Source: Hungateiclostridiaceae bacterium UBA1305
GTDB taxonomy: Bacteria; Bacillota; Clostridia; Acetivibrionales; DTU013
Direction of reading: 5' to 3'
Length of the DNA stretch: 64,000 bases
Assembly: GCA_002307275.1 (NCBI GenBank)
Contig: DBTX01000095.1
Span: forward strand, 1-64,000
Below are positions 41,438 through 50,548 of the stretch, piece after piece; the first letter of the stretch is position 1, and the number at the start of each line of letters is the position of its first letter. The position numbers and the translations under genes were made by a program. Below the pieces are notes generated by a model that was not told the DNA's origin, did not search any database, and worked only from the letters and a program-made list of their open reading frames with translations.

Positions 41438-42955
41438 TTATTTATCAAATTCATCCGAATCCAAATATGAAACCGCATTCCGGCCGGCCATACGCCCACT
41501 GTTTACAGCAAAGCCCATTGTGCTCCCCGGTAACGCAAAGCAGTAGCTGTCACCAAAAATAGAACAGGCATCCGTACCGCAGGCATACAGGCCCGGAATA
41601 GGCTTTCCTTCGTGTGTCAGCACACGAAGCTCATCATTGATTTTAATGCCTCCAAGTGAACCATAGCCCGCCGGACATTGTTTACACGCATAGTATCTTG
41701 GGCCGGTAATGGGACGTAAATACCTGGGGCTTTTATTAAAGAACCGGTCTCCGTCGCGGCAGGATTTGTTATATTCTTCAACGGCAGCCTTGAGTTCTGC
41801 GGTGTCGATACCGGTCATCTCCGCCAGTTCGTCAATAGAATCTGCCACATACAACCCCTTGGCAGCCTCTGCATCAATATTTTGAAGGTGTCCGAGCGGA
41901 GTACCCTGCTTCGACTCTCCGCTGAGGAATTCCGCGAGTTCCCTGTCCCAGTTCTCGATGGTGTGTACATTGTGTTGCACCGTAAAATAGTCCAAACCGT
42001 TCTTTTTGTAATAGTTCAGGATATTATCATCAATAATGCTGAACCCGCAGCGTTTGGTTTGGCGTGCTATCGCATTACCAGTAAATACGGTGTTGTTCAT
42101 CAGTTCTTCGTTGAAAAAGCGCTTTCCTTCCAGATTGACCATCAGATTGGGCTGACGCATCACTTCACTGAGTGTCTTGTACAGATTGGACACGCCCGGT
42201 GAGTTATAAGTCATCTCAATGCCTACCTCTGTCTTACCCGCTCCAGCTTCCCATGCCATTCGGATCCCATCGCCCGTCACACCGGGAATACGGAAGGAAA
42301 AGAGATCCCTGCCCCATTCGAAGCCTGTATACTGACGGATCATATCCGGGTTGTCACCAAAGCCTCCCGTAGCAATAATGATGCAATCGCATTCCGCAAC
42401 AATCTCCTCACCATCTTCATCTACCGCTATCACACCGGAGGCACGCCCGTCCTTTATAAGAATCTTTTTAACCGGAGTCTTGTAATGGAACTGTACGCCC
42501 AGTTCTTCCGCCCTGTCCGTCATGGTTTTTACCATTGCCGAACTGGCACGCTGCGCAGGCACATTGCTCCCCGGCACCTTTACAATGTGCCAGGTCGGGT
42601 TGGAATGGTTATAATACTTGAAGGCGCCCAGAAATTCCACTCCCATGCTCTCCAGCCACTCGACCGTATTGGCGGAAAGATCATAATATTTACGCACAAG
42701 ACGGGCATCCACCCTCCAGTGGGTATATTCCATAAAAATTTTAAACGCGTCATCCGGTGTAAAATCGATCATCTGATTTTTCTGATGACGGGACCCTGCG
42801 GCAAACAGGCCCATACCCATATTTGCCGCTCCTCCGGTCGTATTGCTCTTTTCAAAAACGATAACGCCAGCGTCCTGCTCTGCTGCTGAAATTGCAGCAG
42901 CAAGCCCGGATAACCCACCGGCAATGACTATAACATCCGCTTCAACCTTTTTCAT
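41438..42955 (-). CDS. FAD-dependent dehydrogenase of the fumarate reductase/3-ketosteroid dehydrogenase family
   Basis: A 505-residue flavoprotein with an N-terminal FAD fold, ADVIVIAGGLSGLAAAISAAEQ, in which the usual first Gly is Ala. It has GRASGVIAVDEDGEEIVAECDCIIIATGGFGDN, a substrate cap and C-terminal CPAGYGSLGGIKINDELRVL and ACGTDACSIFGDSY. No haem or flavinylation motif is present, so it is a soluble FAD_binding_2 enzyme that reduces or introduces a C=C bond next to a carbonyl. The start at 42955 follows GGGAG. It is encoded between an Old Yellow Enzyme homologue and RraA. Confidence 0.85.
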   Translation of the reverse strand: MKKVEADVIVIAGGLSGLAAAISAAEQDAGVIVFEKSNTTGGAANMGMGLFAAGSRHQKNQMIDFTPDDAFKIFMEYTHWRVDARLVRKYYDLSANTVEWLESMGVEFLGAFKYYNHSNPTWHIVKVPGSNVPAQRASSAMVKTMTDRAEELGVQFHYKTPVKKILIKDGRASGVIAVDEDGEEIVAECDCIIIATGGFGDNPDMIRQYTGFEWGRDLFSFRIPGVTGDGIRMAWEAGAGKTEVGIEMTYNSPGVSNLYKTLSEVMRQPNLMVNLEGKRFFNEELMNNTVFTGNAIARQTKRCGFSIIDDNILNYYKKNGLDYFTVQHNVHTIENWDRELAEFLSGESKQGTPLGHLQNIDAEAAKGLYVADSIDELAEMTGIDTAELKAAVEEYNKSCRDGDRFFNKSPRYLRPITGPRYYACKQCPAGYGSLGGIKINDELRVLTHEGKPIPGLYACGTDACSIFGDSYCFALPGSTMGFAVNSGRMAGRNAVSYLDSDEFDK

Positions 42956-42987
42956 GATCTGACTCCCTTTCGTCCGATACTTTACTA

Positions 42988-45093
42988 TCAAATGTCACGG
43001 GCAACCAAGGTTCCTGCAGCTATCGCGTCAACTATCAAAAGAGGTTCTTTGCAGTCACCGACAGCATATAGCTCGGGCACCCTGCCCTTTAGCAAGACAT
43101 ACAGGTATGGATCCGGGACCGAAGGAACGGCAGGCACCACCGAGTCTGCCCGGAAGGTGACTGTTTCCCCCTCTTTCGTGACCGCTTTTACTCCTCCTGC
43201 AATGACCTCAATATCTTTCACCCCGGTCAGCATCTTAACCCCTTTGCGTTCAAACCATTCAACCAATAGTCTCCGAAGCGCCGGCACAATGCCAAGGCCC
43301 AGGGTATCTCCCGTTTCCAGAATGGTAACCCTGCGATTCCGGCGGACAAAGAACTCGCCCAACTCGCAGCCGTGCATACTGCCGCCCAGGATTACAACAT
43401 TTTTCCCCAGGGGCATCCATATGTTGGTAAGCATGCCGAGTATTTTTATGGGGAAAATCTTCAACGCGAGCTTTAACATTGCATGGAGCTTTACGTTATC
43501 AACTACAACGCGGTTTTTTATACCTTTTACGTCAGCGCTCCCCAGGATACCCCCGGTCGCAATAATAACCGCGTCCGGTTTTTCTGCGAGTACATTCTCT
43601 ACAGTCGCCTTTGTATAAAGCCTTACTTTGACATGATGCATTTCCAATTGATTGACATAATACTTAATGACGGCAGGTATATCTTCAAATTCCAGGCCCT
43701 TTACCAGTGAAGCCAAGGGTAAAAGCCCTCCAAGATTGCCTGCCTTCTCGAACAGAACAACTTCGTGGCCTCGTATTGCCGCCGTCCGCGCCGCCGCCAT
43801 GCCGCCGGGGCCGCCGCCAACTACCAGAACCTTCTTTTTCTTATGCGCGGGTGTGATTTGATACGGCTGATCTGTTCCCATAAAAGCATTAATTCTGCAC
43901 CGGCGGTTAACACGCTGCGGATCAAGGCAGGTAAGACACGACGAGCAAGGCGCCACCTCTGATTCTCTGCCATTTAACACTTTATCCGGATATTCCGGAT
44001 CCGCAAACAGACGCCGTGTCATACCGATCAAATCGGCCTTTCCCTCGCTCACCAGCTGTTCGCCCAGCTTTGCATCCAGCCTTCCGACCACGAGCACCGG
44101 TATCTTTAGAATCTTTTTTAATTCCCCGCTCAGAATACGGTTGGCTCCCACGCCTTTTCCCGCAGTATAGTATTCTTCAGGAAACTGGCTGACCGGAACC
44201 GGCGGTTCGGGATAAAAGAATTTATCCGGAAGATATCCACCCTGATGATAACCCAGCCAGTGGCTTCTTACATGAATTGCATCGACACCGGCTTCTTCCA
44301 GTAATACCGCAATCCGTTTGGCATCGTCAAACGTCAGACAGGTGCTGTTTTCAATACCGATAGCCTGTCCCATCTCAATGCCGTTCATACACACCATAAC
44401 CGGGAACTCCGCCCCATTACGGTATTTGATCTCCTTTACAACTTCTGTCAGAAAGCGTGAGCGGTTTTCCACACTTCCGCCGTATTCATCGGTTCTCTTG
44501 TTCCAGAACGGTGAGAGGAAGTTATGGAACAGATGGCTGCTGGCCGCATTGATATCGATACCATCAAACCCTGCCTTCTTGATGCGTACCGCCGCAGATG
44601 CGAATTTTTCCACCAAAGCGTGTATCTCCTCAACTGTCAGTGGATGCGGAGCATCGCGGTGCATATCCGTTGCCAGGTCGAGTTTTGTATCCGACGCGCC
44701 GATCGGTGGTCCTACATAAACCGGCTCCTGCGTTGGAAAAAGCGGATTCATCCACGGTCCCTCATGTATCATTTGCATAAACGCAGGGCAGCTATACTTA
44801 TGAATCGCATCAGCCAATTCCTTCATTCCGGGTAAATACTTATCGTCGTCGATACGATACCGGCAATGCCAGCGGGCGCCTTGCGGATAGTCGACTGTCG
44901 GCGCTTCAACAATTAACATCCCGACCCCGCCTTTGGCAATTGCCTCATAGAATGCCAGCGTTCTGGAGTTCATGTGTGTTTCATTTTCGTCCCAATACCA
45001 CATGGATGCCCCTGTTTTAACAATACGGTTTCTGAGCTTGCAGGATCCGATATAAGTTTGTTCACTTAGCCTTTTATAGCCTGTAGAACTCAT
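42988..45093 (-). CDS. Old Yellow Enzyme-type 2-enoate/2,4-dienoyl reductase
   Basis: This 701-residue enzyme has three cofactors. The FMN TIM barrel spans about 1-360 (KTGASMWYWDENETH, FDGIDINAASSHLFHNFLSP). A 4Fe-4S site is given by CSSCLTCLDPQRVNRRC near 385, and FAD/NAD-binding domains follow (VLVVGGGPGGMAAARTAA; VILGGSMHGCELGEFF). The layout matches E. coli FadH and clostridial 2-enoate reductases, which reduce activated C=C bonds. Upstream lies a 31-bp tandem repeat. The natural substrate in this operon is unknown. Confidence 0.9.
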   Translation of the reverse strand: MSSTGYKRLSEQTYIGSCKLRNRIVKTGASMWYWDENETHMNSRTLAFYEAIAKGGVGMLIVEAPTVDYPQGARWHCRYRIDDDKYLPGMKELADAIHKYSCPAFMQMIHEGPWMNPLFPTQEPVYVGPPIGASDTKLDLATDMHRDAPHPLTVEEIHALVEKFASAAVRIKKAGFDGIDINAASSHLFHNFLSPFWNKRTDEYGGSVENRSRFLTEVVKEIKYRNGAEFPVMVCMNGIEMGQAIGIENSTCLTFDDAKRIAVLLEEAGVDAIHVRSHWLGYHQGGYLPDKFFYPEPPVPVSQFPEEYYTAGKGVGANRILSGELKKILKIPVLVVGRLDAKLGEQLVSEGKADLIGMTRRLFADPEYPDKVLNGRESEVAPCSSCLTCLDPQRVNRRCRINAFMGTDQPYQITPAHKKKKVLVVGGGPGGMAAARTAAIRGHEVVLFEKAGNLGGLLPLASLVKGLEFEDIPAVIKYYVNQLEMHHVKVRLYTKATVENVLAEKPDAVIIATGGILGSADVKGIKNRVVVDNVKLHAMLKLALKIFPIKILGMLTNIWMPLGKNVVILGGSMHGCELGEFFVRRNRRVTILETGDTLGLGIVPALRRLLVEWFERKGVKMLTGVKDIEVIAGGVKAVTKEGETVTFRADSVVPAVPSVPDPYLYVLLKGRVPELYAVGDCKEPLLIVDAIAAGTLVARDI

Positions 45094-45118
45094 ACGCTCT
45101 CCTCCGTCCTAAAATATT

Positions 45119-45246
45119 GTCCTTGTATTTATCCATCCCTGATCTACTGCCCTTATATTTTATCTATCACTGATCTACTGCCCTTATATTTTATCTATCA
45201 CTGATCTACTGCCCTTGTATTTTATCTATCACTGATCTACTGTCTG
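45119..45246. repeat. 31-bp tandem repeat, four copies plus a partial
   Basis: TGATCTACTGCCCTTATATT begins each unit. Copies start at 45140, 45171, 45202 and 45233, an exact 31-base period with one or two substitutions. A degenerate partial copy precedes them. The array fills the gap between the butyrate-kinase-like and Old Yellow Enzyme genes of the operon. There are no variable spacers, so it is a minisatellite. Confidence 0.9.
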
Positions 45247-45256
45247 CATTTTCACA

Positions 45257-46327
45257 CTACAGCGGGAACTCTTTCAGCGGTTCTTTCCCCGCTAGAACTC
45301 TTTGTCCGCCTGAAGCCAATGAAAGCAGGATGTCTTCTTCCGGCAGAATATCGACCGGCGCAATAAAAGATACCCTGCGAATAATTTCATCTGTGATATA
45401 ATCCCACCTTGCCATCGGTCCGATAAGGACAATACGGTCAACGTTACCGCAGACCACGGTAGCAAGCTCGCCGATGGCCTTGGCTGTCTGATATGCCATT
45501 GCCGCGCATATCAGGGCTGCTTTTTCACATCCCTGTGCCCTGCGTTTTTCTACCTCTTCCACATCTTTTGTACCTAAATGCGCTGCCACCCCGCCATTCC
45601 CCTTAAACATGTCATTTATGGTTTTGCGGTCAAGCTGTCCATTAAAGCAAAGCCCTATCAGCGCGTGTGTCGGTATTCTACCCGCACGCTCCGTCGAAAA
45701 AGCCCCTTCGTCATCAGGTACAAGATCTGTCATTTTTCCATGGCTATGCAGGCTCACAACATTACCGGAACGAAGATAGGCAACAATAATATTTGCCTTC
45801 TGATAATCAATCTGATTCATCGCAGCAGCTTTTCGCGCCGCTGCTTTCATATTCAGCGTATGACCCATGCTTTCCCGTTCTATCTGAGGTATTCCGGTAA
45901 TCTTTGCCAATGGTCCAAGCTCATTTGTAGATATGCCATCGTAGATCATAACCGGAATATTTGTATTTTCTGCAAGGATATGTCCTACAGGCGCTGCGGC
46001 ATTCGTCGGATGATCCGGGATACTTCCCGTGCTTAGAAGCTTCAGCAGAGCGTTGTTTATACGATGGGCGCCGCCCGGTATGGGAGGAAACGGACCTCCG
46101 CGGCAGACAATGGCCGATAATCCTTCCATGGAAACGTTATGGTCCGCCAAACACATTTTAAGCTCCATTGCCCGAAAATCAGCCTGCGCAATATAATTGC
46201 CCGCCTCCTTCAGCTTCTCCGGAGCATGCGATACCGCAACCCTTATAATCTCATTTTCATTTTCGAAAACCCCTGCTTTGGTATAAAGCGGCTCCGTATC
46301 AATTGAAAGTACACGAAATTTATCCAT
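45257..46327 (-). CDS. Butyrate-kinase-like protein with degenerate active site
   Basis: An acetokinase/butyrate kinase homologue of about 356 residues. The fold signals persist (GLSAIVCRGGPFPPIPGGAHRINNALL, TNAAAPVGHILAE, RAGRIPTHALI, RIVLIGPMARWDYI). The ATPase motifs are lost: NPGSTTTK of the true Buk at 55175 is DTEPLYTK here, and HIGGGVS is YLRSGNVVS. It may have a different or no kinase function. The ATG at 46327 follows GGGAGGGG by 12 bases; a CTG start closer to it is possible. It ends in TAG within the operon below korDABC. Confidence 0.75.
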   Translation of the reverse strand: MDKFRVLSIDTEPLYTKAGVFENENEIIRVAVSHAPEKLKEAGNYIAQADFRAMELKMCLADHNVSMEGLSAIVCRGGPFPPIPGGAHRINNALLKLLSTGSIPDHPTNAAAPVGHILAENTNIPVMIYDGISTNELGPLAKITGIPQIERESMGHTLNMKAAARKAAAMNQIDYQKANIIVAYLRSGNVVSLHSHGKMTDLVPDDEGAFSTERAGRIPTHALIGLCFNGQLDRKTINDMFKGNGGVAAHLGTKDVEEVEKRRAQGCEKAALICAAMAYQTAKAIGELATVVCGNVDRIVLIGPMARWDYITDEIIRRVSFIAPVDILPEEDILLSLASGGQRVLAGKEPLKEFPL

Positions 46328-46405
46328 CTGAATTTTCAGCCCCTCCCAACAAAACAACTTCCATATTCCGTGAAAAAATTTTGAAGATTCACCACCAGGC
46401 TGCCG

Positions 46406-47071
46406 TCACTCCTGATTCGATTCCCCCCGCTCACGACGCCTTCTTCTTAACCCCGCTTCCGATTCAAAAGATCCTGCCTTCACCGGCTGCAGCGGGCATT
46501 TTGGCTTTATTCCTCCCGCCTTTACCACGGCGTCTGCTTTACAGGCTTTTATACAGAGACCGCAGCGTGTGCAGCGATCGTTGTCTATTACATGAATCAA
46601 TCCCTCACCGCCGGCTATGCAGTTTTCCGGGCAGACATCCAGACACTCGCGGCAGCCGGAGCATTTCCCGGGGAGAATGTGCAGCGTATAAAATTCCCTG
46701 CATACAAGCGCAGTACACTTTCGGCGTATGATGTGCGCATTCCATTCCTCGGCATACGTTTCAAGCAATAATTTTATTCTGAGCGCCGTCTGTTCGGCAA
46801 GCCTGCAATCAGCCGCAACTGCTATAATACCACATATTTCTCTGAGAAGCTCTGGATCCTCCGCCTTGCCTTTTCCTGCTATAATGTCGGAAATAATATG
46901 ATAGAGCTGGTTTATCCCATCTCTGCACATCGTCCCACGGCCACAGGATTGCGAGCGTGCGGCAGCGGCAATCTGTAAAGCCGCATCTACCGGACAAAGG
47001 CTTTGAAGCATACCATCCTCCGCTTCAAAGCGAGGCAGCCCACTTTCATCCCTGTCACAAATTTTAATCAT
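46406..47071 (-). CDS. NuoF C-terminal-like iron-sulfur protein with two 4Fe-4S ferredoxin motifs
   Basis: About 221 residues. The first half matches the helical 4Fe-4S end of NuoF (SCGRGTMCRDGINQL at 42-56, then VAADCRLAEQT) but lacks the second Cys of SCGxCxxC, which is Gly46. The second half is a dicluster ferredoxin, CSGCRECLDVCPENC and CTRCGLCIKACKA. No flavin or NAD domain is present. It is encoded immediately after the NuoG/GltD-like flavoprotein, so it is probably its electron-transfer partner. The ATG at 47071 follows GAGAGGAG. Confidence 0.78.
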   Translation of the reverse strand: MIKICDRDESGLPRFEAEDGMLQSLCPVDAALQIAAAARSQSCGRGTMCRDGINQLYHIISDIIAGKGKAEDPELLREICGIIAVAADCRLAEQTALRIKLLLETYAEEWNAHIIRRKCTALVCREFYTLHILPGKCSGCRECLDVCPENCIAGGEGLIHVIDNDRCTRCGLCIKACKADAVVKAGGIKPKCPLQPVKAGSFESEAGLRRRRRERGESNQE

Positions 47072-47088
47072 AGCCGTACCCGCTCCTC

Positions 47089-49212
47089 TCACCTGGACGT
47101 GTATGAATTCCACATTCTATTTTTTGTTATCTGTGTTCTCAAATCACACTGCAGGCATCTGTTCGCTTCTATATCAGCCTGCTCTGCCGACAGCCCGCCG
47201 TCAACGCAGCCAAAAGTACATGTGCGCTCATCGCCGGGCAGCAAGCCGGGATTTTGTCTTTTTATATGAGCAAAGCCCACTTGTCTGCCTATATCAGTTT
47301 CTGCCGGAAGCCTTTCCACCAGAGTTTCATTAATATCACCGTCGCCTCCGAGGTACCTGTCAATTTCCTGCGCCGCTTTACGACCGCCGTTGATCGCGTC
47401 AATCACGGATTTTGTTCCAGTCACGATATCCCCCGCAAGATATATCCTGTCTACCGGGGTACTAAACGTTTTTCTATCACAGACCGGGTAACCGAAGCGG
47501 TTGAGTTCCAATCCGAATCCCACCGAAATATCCGGCCTTTGTCCTGTGGCAAATATGATGGTGTCGCATTCGATCAACTGCTCTGTGCCCTCGATTATTT
47601 TAACCTCAAGACAGCCTTCAATAAAGCGGAATGACGATACGTCAATAATTCTGATTCCGGTTACCCGCCCTTCATTTCCTTCAATTGCAAGGCTGGATTT
47701 TCCTGCTAAAATATGGATGTTCTCTTCAAGCGCCTGTTCCAGTTCCTCATGGTCTGCCGGTATTCCATCCCGTTTTTCAAGGCAAACGACACTCACACTG
47801 GCTCCAAAGCGCCTTGCTACACGCGCGGCGTCAAACGCAACACTGCCTCCGCCCAGCACTACTACCTTTTTTCCGGCAGCAACCTGCGGAATTTCCCGGT
47901 TCAGGCCGACCATCTGTAAAAAGGCTAACGCAGAAAGGTTCCCCGTAAGGTCCGAGCCCGGTAAAGAAAGTTTCCCACCGGCTGCGGCCCCGACAGCCAC
48001 CAGAATGGCATCGTATCCCTGTTCTTTTAATTCGAAGACCGAGGAAACATCAATTCCTGTCTTTATGGTGACGCCCGCCTGTTGTATAATCTCAATTTCC
48101 TTTTTAAGAATATCTTTCGGAAGTCTATAGGATGGTATAGCCGTAGCGGGTATTCCTCCGGCTACGGGCATCCGTTCAAACACAGTGACTTCATGTCCGC
48201 ATTTCGCCAGGTAATAAGCGGCAGTAAGACCTGCGGGGCCGGATCCGATAATGGCCAGTTTTTTCCCCGTTTGAGGTTTTTGAAATGAATTCCGGCGCCA
48301 TAGTTCCTTCATATCATGTTCCACAGCAAAGCGCTTCAGTTCGCATATCGATACCGCATCATTCAATTTGGTACGTTTACACCCTTTTTCACAGAAACGG
48401 CTGCAGATATATCCCAGCGTTAGCGCAAACGGCACTTTTTCACGAATAACCGAAACTGCCTCGGAATATTTCCCCTGCCTGATAAACCGCAGGTATGCAG
48501 GAATATCAACGTGTGCCGGGCATTGCGCCGAACATGGAATCAGTGCCTCCTTAAGCGGAATATCCTCGCGGAAGACCCCCTCCTCGTCCCGCAGCGCACC
48601 GGTGGGACAGACTTCCACACAGGCGCTGCAAAAGCGGCAGTCGGCCTGAGCCAGAGAAATGTCTCCCTGTGTCCCGATATATGTCTCATCATTTTTCTTG
48701 CGATAATCAATTATGCCGACGCCGCGAAGTTCATGACAGGCGCGTACACAGCGCCCGCATTGTATACAGCGTTCCATATCCCGGCTGATCAGCGGATTGT
48801 TTGTATTGAGACGTGTTGTGGTTTTATGGATTTCCCTCATACGGGAATGCGCAACCGAAAGATATTGCATCAAGGCCTGAAGTTCGCAGTTCAGATAACT
48901 GCGGCAGCTTGTACAATCGTGTGGATGTCCGGCAAGCATAAACTCAATTGAAGCGCGGCGCAGACTTAAAAGTTGGGCCGAATCCGTCTTTATGCGCATG
49001 CCTTCCCGTACGATTGTGGTGCACGCCGTAACCGGCCCGTCTTCTCCCTCAATCTCAACGACACAGAGCTTACAGCCCCCCTGTGGCGTCAGATCTGGGT
49101 GAGAGCAAAGATGCGGAACATATATTCCGGCTTCCAGCGCTGCGTTAAGCACGCTTTTGCCCTCTTGCGACTGTATGGATTTTTTATCGATAAAAATCTC
49201 AAGGCTACTCAA
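47089..49212 (-). CDS. NuoG-type iron-sulfur domain fused to a GltD-like NAD(P) oxidoreductase
   Basis: A 707-residue protein. An N-terminal 2Fe-2S ferredoxin (HLCSHPDLTPQGGCKLC) is followed by a His-Cys3 cluster (HPHDCTSCRSYLNC) and two 4Fe-4S motifs (CIQCGRCVRACHE, CRFCSACVEVCP). The second part is a GltD/NfnB-like module with its own Cys-rich helical domain (CSAQCPAHVDIPAYL), FAD loop (IIGSGPAGLTAAYYLAKCG) and NAD(P) loop (VVLGGGSVAFDAARVARR). It should pass electrons between ferredoxin and NAD(P)H. The start is TTG after AAAGGAG. It follows korC by 35 bases. Confidence 0.88.
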   Translation of the reverse strand: MSSLEIFIDKKSIQSQEGKSVLNAALEAGIYVPHLCSHPDLTPQGGCKLCVVEIEGEDGPVTACTTIVREGMRIKTDSAQLLSLRRASIEFMLAGHPHDCTSCRSYLNCELQALMQYLSVAHSRMREIHKTTTRLNTNNPLISRDMERCIQCGRCVRACHELRGVGIIDYRKKNDETYIGTQGDISLAQADCRFCSACVEVCPTGALRDEEGVFREDIPLKEALIPCSAQCPAHVDIPAYLRFIRQGKYSEAVSVIREKVPFALTLGYICSRFCEKGCKRTKLNDAVSICELKRFAVEHDMKELWRRNSFQKPQTGKKLAIIGSGPAGLTAAYYLAKCGHEVTVFERMPVAGGIPATAIPSYRLPKDILKKEIEIIQQAGVTIKTGIDVSSVFELKEQGYDAILVAVGAAAGGKLSLPGSDLTGNLSALAFLQMVGLNREIPQVAAGKKVVVLGGGSVAFDAARVARRFGASVSVVCLEKRDGIPADHEELEQALEENIHILAGKSSLAIEGNEGRVTGIRIIDVSSFRFIEGCLEVKIIEGTEQLIECDTIIFATGQRPDISVGFGLELNRFGYPVCDRKTFSTPVDRIYLAGDIVTGTKSVIDAINGGRKAAQEIDRYLGGDGDINETLVERLPAETDIGRQVGFAHIKRQNPGLLPGDERTCTFGCVDGGLSAEQADIEANRCLQCDLRTQITKNRMWNSYTSR

Positions 49213-49247
49213 GGCAATATCTCCTTTTAACTTTTAACTTTTAATTT

Positions 49248-49802
49248 TTAATTTTCCTGTTTAAAGTGATTGCAGCCGATCTCATATCCCATCTGCAACG
49301 CCTTTTTGTTCAGTTCGATATATTGCGGCTTTGAGGCCGATTTTTCCAGAAGCGTTCTCTCAAGGATCTCAAGAGAAAGCGTGCCGGTATATCCGATAAA
49401 AGCGCCTGCGATAATAATATTTGCAACCTTGCTTGACCCCAGATCAGTGGCAAGCTTATCCGCTTCAATCGACAGTATCCTGATGTCGTCTCTCGTTTCA
49501 CAGGGCGTTGCCATAGAGGAATTGATAATCATCAACCCACCGGGTTTGATAGAAGACATAAAACGGTCGACAGACGGCTGATTCAAGGCGCAAAGGATGT
49601 CCGGGTTTTCCGCAACAGGAGAAGCCACATAGTCGTCGGCAAAAACCACGGTACAGTTTGCGGTTCCGCCTCTCTGCTCATTGCCATAAGCCGGAAGGAT
49701 TGTCACACTCTTGCCGAGTTCAAAGGCAGTTTTACCTATAAGATTTCCTAACAGCATTACGCCTTGTCCTCCAAAGCCGGAAATAATAATGCTCCTGTTC
49801 AT
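49248..49802 (-). CDS. korC: 2-oxoacid:ferredoxin oxidoreductase, gamma subunit
   Basis: The 184-residue gamma domain of the Kor/Vor type. SGFGGQGVMLLGNLIGKTAF and GNEQRGGTANCTVV are the CoA-domain signatures. The ATG overlaps the korB stop (ATGA). It forms an oxidative decarboxylase with KorABD that turns a 2-oxoacid into acyl-CoA, CO2 and reduced ferredoxin. Confidence 0.92.
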   Translation of the reverse strand: MNRSIIISGFGGQGVMLLGNLIGKTAFELGKSVTILPAYGNEQRGGTANCTVVFADDYVASPVAENPDILCALNQPSVDRFMSSIKPGGLMIINSSMATPCETRDDIRILSIEADKLATDLGSSKVANIIIAGAFIGYTGTLSLEILERTLLEKSASKPQYIELNKKALQMGYEIGCNHFKQEN

Positions 49803-50548
49803 TTTTCATCCCCCTTTGGTTCTTTAAATACGCCAAGCGGATACACCGGCATCATTTTCTGCTCGACAAAATTGATCGCTGCGGAAGGCGACATTCCCAG
49901 ACCTGTCGGACAGGCCGAGAGGATCTCCACAAAAGCATACCCGTTATTGTACATCTGAATTTCAAAGGCCTTTTTGATTCCCGCCTTTGTTTTTAAGATA
50001 TTTGGCACATTGTTTACTGCGAACCTTGCAACATACTGGGGAGCATCGAGTTGACTAATCAGCTCGCACATCTTTAACGGTGAGCCCGCCGTTTCGGCGT
50101 CACGCCCATTGGGGCTTGTCGTACTTTTCTGTCCGATTAAAGTAGTCGGAGCCATCTGTCCGCCTGTCATGCCATATATCGCATTGTTTATAAATATTGT
50201 AGTGAAGCGCTCACCGCGATTTGCAGTATGAATCGTTTCACAGAGTCCGATGGACGCAAGATCACCATCCCCCTGATATGCGTAAACAATGCTGTCCGGA
50301 CGCACACGCTTAATGCCTGTTGCGGCTGCCGGGGCACGTCCGTGCAATGCAGGGAACACATCAACATTCAAACATTCCCCGTGAAGCCCCGCACAGCCTA
50401 TGGCAAGTACATTTATAATTTTTGATTCAATACCAAGCTCGTCGATCACCTCGCCAATGAGCTTTGTAACTGTCGCATGACTGCATCCCGGACAAAATCT
50501 GTTCGCCTGTGTGAACAGCGACTTCGGGTGTTCATATAACGTTTTCAT
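49799..50548 (-). CDS. korB: 2-oxoacid:ferredoxin oxidoreductase, beta (TPP) subunit
   Basis: This 249-residue TPP-binding subunit carries FCPGCSHATVTKLIGEV, AIGCAGLHGECLNVD, and YAYQGDGDLASIGLCETIHTANRGE with the GDGD metal/TPP motif, plus NNAIYGMTGGQMAPTT. The short form without a C-terminal ferredoxin fits the four-subunit 2-oxoglutarate or branched-chain (Vor) enzymes. Substrate choice between these cannot be made by eye. It overlaps both neighbours by four bases. Confidence 0.92.
   Translation of the reverse strand: MKTLYEHPKSLFTQANRFCPGCSHATVTKLIGEVIDELGIESKIINVLAIGCAGLHGECLNVDVFPALHGRAPAAATGIKRVRPDSIVYAYQGDGDLASIGLCETIHTANRGERFTTIFINNAIYGMTGGQMAPTTLIGQKSTTSPNGRDAETAGSPLKMCELISQLDAPQYVARFAVNNVPNILKTKAGIKKAFEIQMYNNGYAFVEILSACPTGLGMSPSAAINFVEQKMMPVYPLGVFKEPKGDEK

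Noticed and set aside
41438..45093. Bile-acid (bai) type dehydroxylation operon, because OYE and FAD dehydrogenase genes occur with SDRs
   Set aside because: There is no bile acid CoA ligase, BaiE-type dehydratase or BaiG-type transporter, and the surrounding genes point to short-chain acyl-CoA metabolism.
45119..45246. CRISPR array
   Set aside because: The units are directly adjacent with no unique spacers, the units are not hairpins of CRISPR type, and there are no cas genes.
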